From Ottelia alismoides (Eukaryota; Streptophyta; Magnoliopsida; Alismatales; Hydrocharitaceae): 64,000 bases of DNA. A program made the translations under genes and the position numbers. A model generated the notes under the pieces. That model was not told where the DNA came from. It saw nothing but the letters and a program-made list of their open reading frames with translations, and made no database searches. Of the stretch, positions 23,826 to 34,530 are shown piece after piece (the stretch's first letter is position 1; each line of letters starts with the position of its first letter). The DNA is taken from assembly GCA_037367405.1 (NCBI GenBank), contig JAZKJV010007253.1, forward strand, positions 124,001 through 188,000. Reading direction: 5' to 3'.

Positions 23826-24509
23826 TCTACCCATTTCTCGTGTTGCCTTGCTTAGGACGTACTTTGTCCTACGTATAGGAGGGGTAGATGAGTTGAGTGT
23901 TCTTTCTTCGTCTGTCTGATCACTCCTGTTGTTGCCTATACTTAGGTCTTCTTTTACCCAAGTATAGGGGGAGTGACATGTACATCCTCACGATCTCTTC
24001 TTCCATCTTCATCTCTTTTCTTCTTTTCTTCTTTTCTTCTTTTCCTCTTCTATCTTCTTCATCTACCGAAAAGGTGCCGCCCTTGTAGACAGTTTTTCAT
24101 ACTTAGGACGTGCTTTGTCCTAAGTATAGGGGGGCTGGCACCCCGAGTTCTTCTATTCTTTTCGATCCTCTCCATTGTCTCCTCTTCTTGTCTATACTTA
24201 GGGATATCTTACCCTAAGTATAGGGGGAGACAATCTGAGTACGATCTGTTCATTCCCACCCTTGACCCTCCCTGCGTTGTGTACAGTCTGCTGCCCCTAT
24301 ACTTAGGATTATTTGATCCTAAGTATAGGGGGACGGTCAACTTCTCATTCGTTTGTTCATCCATTCCTTTATTTATTTATTCTTTAGGCTTGTCTATACT
24401 TAGTACGAGTTATGTCTTCTCTTTTCTCTCCGATCTATGAGGACATAGCTCCAGCTAAGTATAGGGGGGTCGTATATACTACGTATATACTTTAGCCATA
24501 ACTCGTACT
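23826..24509 (+). repeat. Array of six two-tier hairpins with PPT-like runs (element A)
   Basis: Six units share an inner stem of the form CTATACTTAGG...CCTAAGTATAG followed by four to six G. Each unit also has its own outer stem: CTACCC/GGGGTAG (23826-23888), CACTCC/GGAGTG (23921-23975), GGTGCC/GGCACC (24073-24142), ATTGTCTCC/GGAGACAAT (24174-24234), TTGACC/GGTCAA (24262-24340) and AGTACGAGTTATG/CATAACTCGTACT (24402-24509). The repeated AGTATAGGGGG matches the polypurine tract next to the 3' LTR. Five equivalent units are present in element B. Role unknown. Confidence 0.85.
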
Positions 24510-26388
24510 TTCGTATTTTCCTAATAATATGGCTAATAATTCTTTAAAATTCATTAAAAATTCTTAATAAAAAGATGTGGTTATTCCTCAAATTCTTTTT
24601 GTATTTACTGATTAATAAATCAGGTGAAAATGTTTTTTGCAAAATGTTTGAAAATTAGTTTGAAAATCTTTGTGAACATTTATTGAAAACTATTTTGAAA
24701 ATATTTTGTTATATGTTTTCAACCTGTGTAAATTATGTGGATTGTAAATTTCTTTTCTTTGTGTGAAATAAAATGTTTGAAAAATGATTTTGCAAATGGT
24801 TTGAAAAATGGTTGCAAAAATGATTTGAAAAAAACCTATATATACTGTTTGAAAGCCTTTTGCAAAATGATTATCAAATGTGTGTAAATGTTTGTAAAAA
24901 ATTATTTTGGACTATAGTTTTCAAAAATTGTGTGTAAATTGTTTTCAATTAAGTTTGAGGAATATACACATCACACCAAAATCCACTATATATGTATATA
25001 TGTATAAAATTGACTACTTACCCTGTAAATTCTTCAAACTCACTTCTTGTATATAAGAAGCACTCCCGTGTGTCAGCCAAAAACTTTTGTCCTTTCAAAA
25101 ATCCCAAAAACACTTGCAAAATTAAAATCCAAAAACATTTGAAAAAATCTTTTTGAAAAATACAAAAAAATGCATCTGCATATGCATCATCATCATATTT
25201 TCAAAAATCCATAAAAAGTTCAAAATCCTTGAAAATTGCATCACAAAATATTTTTTGCATGGCATTCGCATTTTTCGGATTGAGTTTGATAGTTGAACAA
25301 GTCTAAGTAAAATCCGGAGATTGGAGCTTGATTGGACCTTAAAATCTACCTAATAACAGGAACCTTATAGGAACTTGGTTTTGAGGTACTTCAGGTCTGG
25401 TTGACTTAATTCTTTTGAGGATCACGAGACTTGGTTCAATGGATTCTTGACTGCCTAAGTAGAGTATTTTCGGAGCACACGCATTGACTCTTGTTGATAA
25501 TGACCTAACTTGGACACCTGCACCTTTCACATGGCTCAACTCAGTTGGAGTGGTGAGGGGATTGGATTTGCCGGTATGAGACGCAACACAAGTGGAAACA
25601 CTTGTCCTCCTCTAGGGAGGGAAGTGCACCCCAACCCGTCCAGTGATTAGGAAGTCTAAAGACAGGAGGCTGTGGGTTGCGATAAAGCTTCAAAAGAGGG
25701 ATAGTCTACTGGCTCAAGAGGAAAAACTCCTTATGTAAATGCTGCTGTGAATAGTTATTTAAAAAAAAAAAAGAAAGAAAGAAAAAAAAGAGAAGTTCCA
25801 GGCATGTACAAAAATAAAAAGCCTGCAAGTATGTACATATGTTGTAAAGTCAATAAGCAAGCTTGAGTTCCAAAGTCATATCATGTGAGCCTGCAGCTGG
25901 ATGACTTGACTACACTGGTCTTGCATCCCGGGATAGGTAGCTACACTGGCTACCGTCCATTCTTCTCTTCACCCCCTCCTCTTGAGCTGGTTGCCACTTG
26001 AACTTAGAAGGGAATACCCCGCTCCTCGAGGATGGAGTTGCTGGATTGGGGAATCATTGGGTTGTCGTACTGGAGAAGTCAGTTTCTTTGTCATTCTAGT
26101 TGGGGAGAGCCACCATCACTTACACTGTACAAGTCAGATATTCCATAGTCGTAAGGTTTGCGTATGAGTTGAGATATTTCTGACCTGGCTATTGAGGAGA
26201 CTTGGACAGAGTTTCGGGATTCTCAAGGACTGTTGGATTTCAAATTCGGTTCTCAATAAAGTTCCACCCACACTAAAATTCCAAAAGGTCCGACTTAAGC
26301 TCCAAACTTTGATTTTGTGAAGGACAAGTTTGATAATTAAATTTAGTCCATCTTTCTTCTTTTTCTTTTCTTTATTTTTCTTTTTCTG
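24510..26388 (+). other. 3' noncoding region of element A
   Basis: From about 24600 to 24960 the sequence is a loose array of TTTGAAAA and TTTGCAAAATG words. From 25274 it is close to identical with 62937 onward in element B (GAGTTTGATAGTTGAACAAG, CCGGAGATTGGAGCTTGATT). A purine-rich microsatellite (A and GAAA runs) lies near 25758-25795. No open frame of note occurs, so an envelope-like gene, present in some Athila elements, is not seen. Confidence 0.6.
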
Positions 26389-26440
26389 CACTTATTGCAT
26401 AAGTGTTTGCTAGGGACTAGCAAAGGCAAGTATAGGGGGA
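26389..26440 (+). promoter_or_regulatory. Polypurine tract of element A with two adjacent hairpins
   Basis: GGCAAGTATAGGGGGA (26425-26440) ends at the first base of the 3' LTR and should prime plus-strand DNA synthesis. It is preceded directly by two perfect hairpins: CACTTA-TTGCA-TAAGTG (26389-26405) and TTTGCTAG-GGA-CTAGCAAA (26406-26424). The AGTATAGGGGG core is the same word repeated through the upstream hairpin array. Confidence 0.8.
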
Positions 26441-29400
26441 TGATGAATCCACGTTTCATCATCCTTTATTCTATCATTTTGGCCTTAAAAACCCTAGGAA
26501 ATGCGTGTAAATAGACCTAATTCATGCATTTTAGCATTCATGTATATGTATTGTAAATATTGTATAAAATGCGGTTTTAAAGCCAAAATTATAGAATAAA
26601 GAAAAGAAAAGAAAAAGAATAAAATATTGTAAATATTTTATGACCTGAAACCCCGAGACCTAGGCATCTTTGATGAATAGGTCGACAAGGAATAAAGTAG
26701 GGGGAGATAAGGGCCAAAATACAATAAAAATACCTATAGTTTTCATTCATTCTTTATTCATTTTGGGACCTATTTTTTGGTTCCACTTTTTTATACATCA
26801 AATAAAGAAACTTTGTACATGAAAGTTGTAGACAAATTTTATAAAGAAAAATACAAAATTGATTTGACAGAAAAATAATGTGCAGATAAAAAGTTATGGT
26901 CTGAATAAAATCCAGAATCCCAACTTCCCAGACCCGTATCTCACAAATGAAAACTCCAAATGCAGCATATTCACCTTTAATTGTATATAGAAGAAAATAA
27001 GCTAATTAATGGCGGTGGTTTCGCATTTGGCGGAAGCTACGGTTTGAAAGTTGAGTTTTGGACCCTCGTTGTATACTTGTACATATTAAAATATTCAATT
27101 TATTATTTATTTATTATTTTTACAATTTTATATTTTTATAATGTTGCAAATAATACTTATAATAATTATGTACAGTAAAATAAGAATAAAAACCTAAATA
27201 AAAAACAAAAATAAATACGTAAACATAAAATACATAGATACATTACCTTATACATATCCCTATACAAAACATGTTTGTATTTTATTAATTATACAAAACA
27301 CATCAATAAAATAAAATAAAAATAGATTTACATGTATAAAAGTATGTTATAATTATATAAAAATAATAAACAAAAAATAATAATATTAAAAATACCTAAA
27401 TAAAAATAGAATACTTAAATACATAGATATAGATACCTATAAGGGTATAAATGCAAACTTGTAAAAATATGTTTTCATAAAAATAAATAAAAATCATAAT
27501 AAAATAATTTATAAAATAATAAACATTTTTTATTTTGTAACCATAATTTAATAAATTGATTTGCTATTTTTAATTGAATTTACAAATGTTTTTCCTAGGG
27601 ATTTTTGTGGTCGGTCCACGTGACCAACCAGGTGGAAGTTGACCCGCTGGTCAACTCCCTGGTCTGCACCTGCAGCCTGCCAGCTGCGTTTTTGGTCATT
27701 TTCTCCTATTTTTCTAGGCCACGTCATTCACATTTTGACCTCGGGTCCTTCTTCACTTTTTCTCCCATATAACCATGATACACGCCCAGTACTTGGTTTG
27801 GTCTTTAGATCGAAGATTTGCTCGATAAACCTCGATCTTCATGCCTCCTCGCCCACTCTTTGCCCAATGTTCTGAAGCTTGTCAGACTGCGTTTTTTTGG
27901 CGTTTTCTCCGAATTTTGGAGAGCGCGTCTTTCACCATTTGGCAATTCTTCCTTCTTGACTTTTGTTCACCATATATTGAGGTTACCCGCCCTAGGCTTG
28001 GGACGGGTCTTTGGACCATCGATTCGCGCGCGACACCTCGTTCTTTGTGCCTCCAGAGCCACATCTTCAAAAACGGCCCTTCTCCTCCATTTCGAGTTTG
28101 AACTCCTTTTCCCCCTTCTTCCTCCCTTCTTTCATGTGCTGAGGTTAGAGGAAGGTGACAGCAACCTCACCTCGCCGTTAGGAGGAGAGGAGGAGCGGCG
28201 CGGAGGCGTCTCCACCCATCTCCGGCCAAGCTTGGCCGTGAGGTTTCCATCTCAGGCAAACCCGCCTTCGAGGTCGTTTTCTTTCCATTTATCGCTGATT
28301 AATTAGCTCTTAGTTTCAGTTTTTAGTTTCATATTTAGTTTGTTGATTCACTCATTCACTAGCTTAGTTCCTATCCTCAAACACCTAGCCGGTGTTCAAC
28401 GAACTCCGGCCACTTTCATCATTCCACGCCACCATCCACCCCTTTTTGTTGGCCCTGGAACTTCCTACTGTTGCTTTGCGCTCTATTTGCAGGTCCAGGT
28501 GCCGAAGAACCCCTTCTGGGGTCGTTTTTGCAACCGGGCGAGTCACCTAGGGGTCTTTCCCGTCCTAGCCATGGTGGAGGAGCTCCAGTGACCTCCGAGT
28601 TTTTTTTGAAGCAACCGATTGCCAGAGCATCTCTCCAGGAGTATTTTGTACCTCGTCGTGCCGCCAATCACCGTCGGGGGTGCGAGGGGGAAGAGCTCAA
28701 AGTTCGCCGGACTCGGAGTTCGTCCCAGTTCTTCCTCCCTTGCCCATCGCTGTCCGATCCACGAGGATCTCCAGAGATCACAACAACCGTCCGATCTGCC
28801 CGGGCGAGGGTATTTTGCGCCATTTCCCCCGCCATTTTGTGTAATATTTATTTAGGACTCAAAGCATTCATTTGTAGTTGTATACTTTTGTATAATTTGC
28901 ACTTTTCCCCTTGAACTTCGCTCTATTTTCATTCATACCCTTGTTAGGCCTTGTATTTTTGTATGCTTTCCCTATTTATTTCATGCATCTAGAAAATTCG
29001 AAAAAATCTCAAAAAAATAGAGTTAAGCTCCTGCTGCATTGTAGTTTCACGCCATATTTTTATTTTTCATTTTTATGGCATTTTCTCATTTTTAAAAAAT
29101 CAAAAATACTCATTTTCAGCACTGTTTGCGTCATAAAATACCAAAAAAATATAAAAACACATCAGAAAATTCCCAAAAAAATATATTTTGCTTATCTTAT
29201 TGTGTTCTAACTCCAGTCCAAAAATCATTAAAAAATACAAAAAAAACTCCTAAAAATTAGAAAAGCCCAAAAACCTTCCTAAAAATCTAAAAAATCCTAG
29301 AAAAATCCTAAAAATATAAACTCAGTTCCTGTAGTTTCTCTATTTTATTCTCTTTTATGGAAAATTAACTTGAGGAATTTTTGACACTGTTTACTATTTT

Positions 29401-30030
29401 TCATCCTCAATTTAATTTCGGACAGCAACTTTTATTCACCGTTTTCTTTATTTAGCCCTTTAAAAATATCAAAAACATCTTGAAAAATACCCAAAAATCG
29501 CAAAAACAGTAAAAAAGTATAAAAAGACCAAAAAGACTTTATTTACTAATTTTTGAACATTTTTATCTATTTTTGTAAATATCTCTTTCTCCCTTTTATC
29601 ACATAGTATATCTATTCCAATATTGGAAAAGAAAATTAAAAAATATAAAATATAAAAAGAAAATAAAAATCAGTAAATTAAAAAATCAAAATACAAAAAT
29701 AGAAAATTAAAAATTAAATAGAAAATATAAAAATTCAAAACCCACAAAAAATAGCGTAGTGGACATTTGATCACATACACACACATTTTGAGCATTTTTG
29801 CCCCGATCTAGCCTTTCTGCTCCCTGTGTTCGACCTCTACAATACTTGCACTATACACATCTTGTTGTAGAGTTATAATAAATTTTAACTCCGCACATTT
29901 ACATTCATTGTTTGATTTAATTGTTGTGGGTTAATTGTTGATTAATTCAGGTTTCGTGAGCGGTCGCTCAGCGACACTGTAGTCCCGCCTTGTGTGGACT
30001 ATTTTGACCCTCGCAAAATCCGAGTTTTCA
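26441..30030 (+). repeat. 3' LTR of element A (3590 bp)
   Basis: This is a near-identical copy of 16743-20321 with the same TGATGAATCC start and GAGTTTTCA end. Differences are scattered substitutions and single-base indels. One deletes a base from the first palindrome near 27612-27627, so it is perfect only in the 5' LTR. The GATAA duplication follows at 30031-30035. Confidence 0.93.
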
Positions 30031-30035
30031 GATAA

Positions 30036-30900
30036 GTAAGTTAAAATCAACACTTTTGGATTAAAAATTATCTTCTAAATTCTCATTTTTGTCCATAAGA
30101 TCATAATTTAAATTTAAGAATAAAATGAAATAAAATCTTATTCAAGTATCAAAAGAGTTGTACATATAAATTGTTTGATATGAAGTTTCTTGAAAATGAT
30201 CTATTACCCTATAAATCTTCTGGGGTGGGGGAACTATATAAGAAAATGGTACGCTATGATATAAATGTGGTTTATGATAATGATGAGTTTACCTCTCATT
30301 AGTTGTTATGAAGATCTATTGTCAAAGATATATAAAATAACTGGTTATAAAAAAAGGATAGTAAATTGAAAACATACATGGTGGAGAACACAGTTATACT
30401 TTATCCAGTCCTTCTTCAAGATGATGTGATAAGTTGAGTTATGTTAAACATATCTCGTACACTTAGAATGATGCAATTAAAGTTAGAAGTTGATGAGATT
30501 GACTCATCTCCTCATTATCCACCTTAATTGAGATGTAATTATGTTGTATCAATATCAAGAGTGATTGTAAATTCAAGGTTGTCGTGAACAAAGTGCATAC
30601 GACATCCATGGAAAGTGACGAGGATTGTATAGGTTGAGAATTTCATGATGAAGATCAAAATAATGGCCCTAACCTATTAATTCATCGATCACCTCGCACA
30701 AAAATTACTGTATAAATTGCCGACAAATCGATTAAAGATCATCTAGTTAGTTACAACATGAATCTAAATTCACTGGTTGAGTTGTCAGATATTTTAAAAA
30801 ATAAAGATTGAATCTTTACTTCTTATGCAAAGGATATACCATTCTATAAGAATGTTGAATAACCATTGGGCATAAATCCCTTGGAATGGAAAATTAGATA
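30036..30900. other. Continuation of split tandem repeat, then AT-rich unassigned sequence
   Basis: GTTAAAATCAACACT near 30038 continues the repeat unit broken by element A. The remainder is AT-rich and shows no gene. Confidence 0.4.
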
Positions 30901-30939
30901 AATATAATTTCTTGACAAAAATATACAATTGAGAATTTA

Positions 30940-31640
30940 TGTATCTAGAGCATGGCCAAGCATGATTACTTTAAGGTTGTAGCTTTCAAAAAAGATCTAT
31001 GTAAGATTGATTGTGCTCATGATAAGTGTATTTGGAGGCTTCATGTATCACAAACATCCGGAGTGTTGGGAAGTACATAGGGATCTTAGAGGGCATACTT
31101 GACATAGCCCACATCTACTTATAGATAATCGTCATTGTTCATCAAATTACATTTTTCACTATTTTGATAGTGTTGAGAGTTAATGGAGTCATGGTTCTAA
31201 GTTTGATTAAAACATAAGATTGTCCAAAAATGTAATGTTATCATTAGTTATAAGAAGATGTGGATGGATGAAATAAAACATTGACATATATATTTGGAGA
31301 AATGGATAAATCATATGTGGATATATGTAAATTTTTGTAAGAAAATGCAACAAACTAATCTTGTCTTAACATAATACTGGGAGTTTCTTAATGTTGTGCA
31401 ATTCTAAACACTATTGCAACCCATTTTTCAAACAATTTGGCATGCTCATTCTAGTCACTTGTTGGTTCATGCAAATCGTGACTTATTTCACGTATCATTT
31501 ATGATTGTAGATGGTATACTATCAAATGGTTCCAATTGTGACAATAGTTATTTCTTAGGTGCTTGTTTTATCACAGTGAAGAGTTATATTCCTCGATACT
31601 TTCCTTTGGATCATGATCATTAACACCAATTCTACTTATG
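30940..31640 (+). pseudogene. Relic of a Mutator-like (MULE) transposase
   Basis: Around 31000-31090 one frame reads LCKIDCAHDKCIWRLHVSQTSG, followed after a frame change by HRDLRGHT and HSPHLLIDNRHC. The pattern C-x4-C-x-WR(L/I)H-x-S, then a histidine/cysteine pair and a DNRxC-like tail, resembles the N-terminal zinc-binding region of MULE transposases. Stops and shifts are frequent and the catalytic region could not be traced with confidence. The open frame at 31414-31623 may be a further piece. Confidence 0.4.
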
Positions 31641-32910
31641 TTTCATGCAAGCTAATATCTTAGCTATCGTACCAATAAGTGGTCATAGAAGACATTTTAA
31701 AGCTTTTATATAATGACTAATAAACTTGGACAATATAAAATGACAAAACAGATTCATCTACTAATCTAAATGCTTATGACTAGATTTATTTTCAAGAAGA
31801 TGGTGATCTAGGGTATTGGGATATTTGTTAAGGTGATGGTTGTTAGTGCACTGATAGCGTAATAAACTTTTCAAAAATTTTAAATGATTTCTTCAAAGAG
31901 ATCCACAATCTTCCTATTCTAACTCTAACCCTAGTTGTCTTCTATGGTAATACCATAATAAATATATTATGAAGTTTTGGGCTTCGGGGGCATCATCTAC
32001 TATCTTAGTATAATAAATTTGTAGTTAGAATGTAGACTTGGTATAAGTGCATGATATTTCAAAAGTTAGATGTAGTGAACATTTAGAGTTGACATGTGAA
32101 TTCATGCAAACAAGACATATCATATGGTCACATGTCATTATTGTATCTTATCAATGTCGACATCGAGAAAATTAAAAAAAATTCATGATATTACATGTTA
32201 GATTTGTTCCCATACACATACAACTATTTTCCCATTCAACTCTTGATTGTCGCTTTCGATATGATATAGAGCAATCACCAAAGATGTCATCGAACGTAAT
32301 TTTCAAGCCTAGTGTTGATCACTCAGTAGAAGTTAATTAAAAAAGATTTTCTTGTCATTGCACATCTAATAGGTTTTCAAACAAAGATTGAATGCGAAGT
32401 TGTTTTTTATCCTAGTATAGATTCAAGGGTCGAACACAATGAGGCAGACTTTCAATAATGAAAGACGTGTAGAAAACATAGTAGTAGAGTGTGTGTATGT
32501 GTGTTTGTCTGTGTCTTTAATGGTGTATTTGCGAATTTTATTACGTGTTTTTTTGTTGTCTTTATGATTTTATGCATATTTATTTATAAAATACGTAGGT
32601 ATAGACTTGATGAATTTTAACAATTGTTATATTTTATTATCATATTTTCTTTTCTTTTTAGTTTTAGTAATTTTAATTTCTTATAAAATATCTATTTTAA
32701 TTTTGAAAACAAATGATACTTAAGGTATAAAGGAAACTTTTATTTTCTTATATATGTGTAAAATGCTTCATGCATAGCAAGGAAGTCTTGACCATGTTGG
32801 AAGGGGTCTTCGAACTCATTCCCATGGTGCTTAGGAAGTAACGAGATGGTTGCTAGATTTATTTAAAACAAAATTTCCGATGGCTTTTGGAAAGTGAAAC
32901 CATGGAAAAA
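31641..32910. other. AT-rich decayed sequence
   Basis: No gene is recognised. AGGGTCGAACACAATGAGGC near 32428 resembles, in reverse, the GTGTTCGACC block at the tail of Athila-type LTRs, suggesting a very old LTR on the minus strand. Confidence 0.35.
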
Positions 32911-33095
32911 TGTTCTTGATTTTGTATGGTTATGTGAATTAATCTACGATTTATATCTATTAGATTAATATTCATGTTATCTCGCATGATTTTTGATTTT
33001 AGAATGTTCTTGATTTTATATGGTATGTGAATTAATCTACGATTTATATCTATTAGATTAATATTCATGTTATCTCGCATGATTTTTGGTTTTAG
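32911..33095. repeat. Tandem duplication of about 94 bases
   Basis: TGTTCTTGATTTTGTATGGT starts at 32911 and recurs as TGTTCTTGATTTTATATGGT at 33005. Both copies continue with GTGAATTAATCTACGATTTA and end in GCATGATTTTTG. The copies differ at only a few positions, so the duplication is recent relative to the surroundings. Confidence 0.85.
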
Positions 33096-34359
33096 TTTGG
33101 ATTCAAAGTGAGTGTGAGAAGAACAAGGGTGAAAAGATTAAGGATGATGAAAGGGATCATTGTCGCCCCACTACTATAGCCATTGAGACTGATGGGAGGC
33201 TAATGATGGTCCCATAGTCCAACTCACCCATGATTTCTGATGCTTACAAACCCATATCATGATCGTTATATCAGCATATAATATATTCAATAACAATATA
33301 AACAACATAATATGAAATGGAAACTACAACATTAATCATATCCATATCAATCCATGTCCAAAATGTGATACACATGTATAATTATTGAAAGTAGTAGAAA
33401 AGCTCTCAAGAGCATTTCACTACATTATCTCTCAGATATATCATTTTTACTTTTAGGATGCATTTTAGCTACATTTTTTAAATTTGTTTAAGGGTTGTAT
33501 GTAGAGAACCCAAGATAGATTTCTTAACTTTGTAATACTTCTAGGTTGCCTTTTTTGTTTTTTTCTTCCATTTTCCCATTAATTTCTAGAGTTGGATTTA
33601 AATAACATTCTATACAGTAGAATAAAATCCCCAAAAAATCAACATACTTCCCTTTTATATTCAATATAAAAAAAGTTTTTCAATATCAATACTACGTCTA
33701 AAATAACAAAATTATATAGAAACTAAAAAACTAAAAATACCCAAAACTATTACATATTGCATAGTACTATAAATTTAGTTTAGAACACTAATAATGCGTA
33801 TTATATTTAGAAATTCAAAAACAACATCGACATAAAAATGGAACTAAAAATCATAACTATATTAAAAAAAATCAGAATTGATATTACATAGATTTTAATA
33901 TACACTTAAAAATTCAAAAACCAACTTAAAATATAAAATATACCATAAAATCATAAAAAACTCAAAATCCTCTTAAAACAAATAAAATGTAGAAAACTCA
34001 AAAAAGTAAAAATAGATAACCTATTCATAAATTATTCCATTCTCTACATAATAAAGAAAAAAAACCAAAAAAGCGTATTAATGTTTAGTATTTTAAAAGC
34101 ATTGAAAACTCATGGTTTACCTTAATTAGAATTGAATCCATAAACAATTATGTAAACCCCCTATAATCTTATAAATCTCTAAAAAAATTAAAAATTAAAA
34201 AATATAGTACACATAAAAATTTCAAACTTTGGATTTTATCATAAATATTGCTAGTATAGTGTATGCACATACTTACATGCAAGCTTTTCCTTTCTCTTTT
34301 AAGAAAAAGTCCAATCAATGATTTTGTAATTATACCACATTGATCTTTGACTACCATTA
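33096..34359. other. A-rich decayed sequence, LTR-like in texture
   Basis: From about 33600 to 34100 the plus strand is dominated by AAAAATCxAAAA-type words like those in the A-rich part of the long LTRs of this window. No boundaries could be set and no gene was found. Confidence 0.3.
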
Positions 34360-34530
34360 GGGAGACATTTCTCAAGAAATATCTTTCCAATTGGAAGAAC
34401 CAATTCTTTTAGGAAATAAATGTCATCTTTTTCAAAGGCATAACAAATAAGTTCATAAAGCATGGGAGCGATTTAAGTATTTACATAGGAAATACCCTAA
34501 CCATGTAATTGAGAAGTGGAGTTAGTCTAA
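34360..34530 (+). pseudogene. Relic of an Athila-type gag (capsid) gene
   Basis: One frame reads HKAWERFKYLHRKYPNHVIEKW (34451-34516), aligning with HEAWERFKDLQEKCPHHEIP in element B's gag. Just upstream ETFLKKYLSNWKNQF aligns with the B region SAFLHKFYPLGRLNQ. Stops and shifts intervene. The fragment is short and old. Confidence 0.55.

Larger units (their letters stand above)
16743..30030 (+). mobile_element. Element A: complete non-autonomous Athila-like LTR retrotransposon
   Basis: The element is 13.29 kb, bounded by a perfect 5-bp target duplication GATAA (16738-16742 and 30031-30035). It has 5' and 3' LTRs beginning TGATGAATCC and ending GAGTTTTCA, a PBS two bases inside the 5' LTR, and a polypurine tract directly before the 3' LTR. 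The LTRs differ by only about 1-2 % by eye, mostly single-base indels, so insertion was recent. The 6.1-kb interior has a gag-linker/protease remnant and an acidic ORF, but no capsid core, reverse transcriptase, RNase H or integrase. Its LTR ends, PBS, leader blocks and 3' noncoding region match element B (49152 onward). It probably depends on B-type enzymes. Confidence 0.93.

Noticed and set aside
23826..24509. Hairpins followed by runs interpreted as bacterial-type terminators or a CRISPR array
   Set aside because: The context is a plant retrotransposon. The runs are G-rich, not T-rich, spacing is irregular, and units are palindromic PPT-like modules with no spacers.
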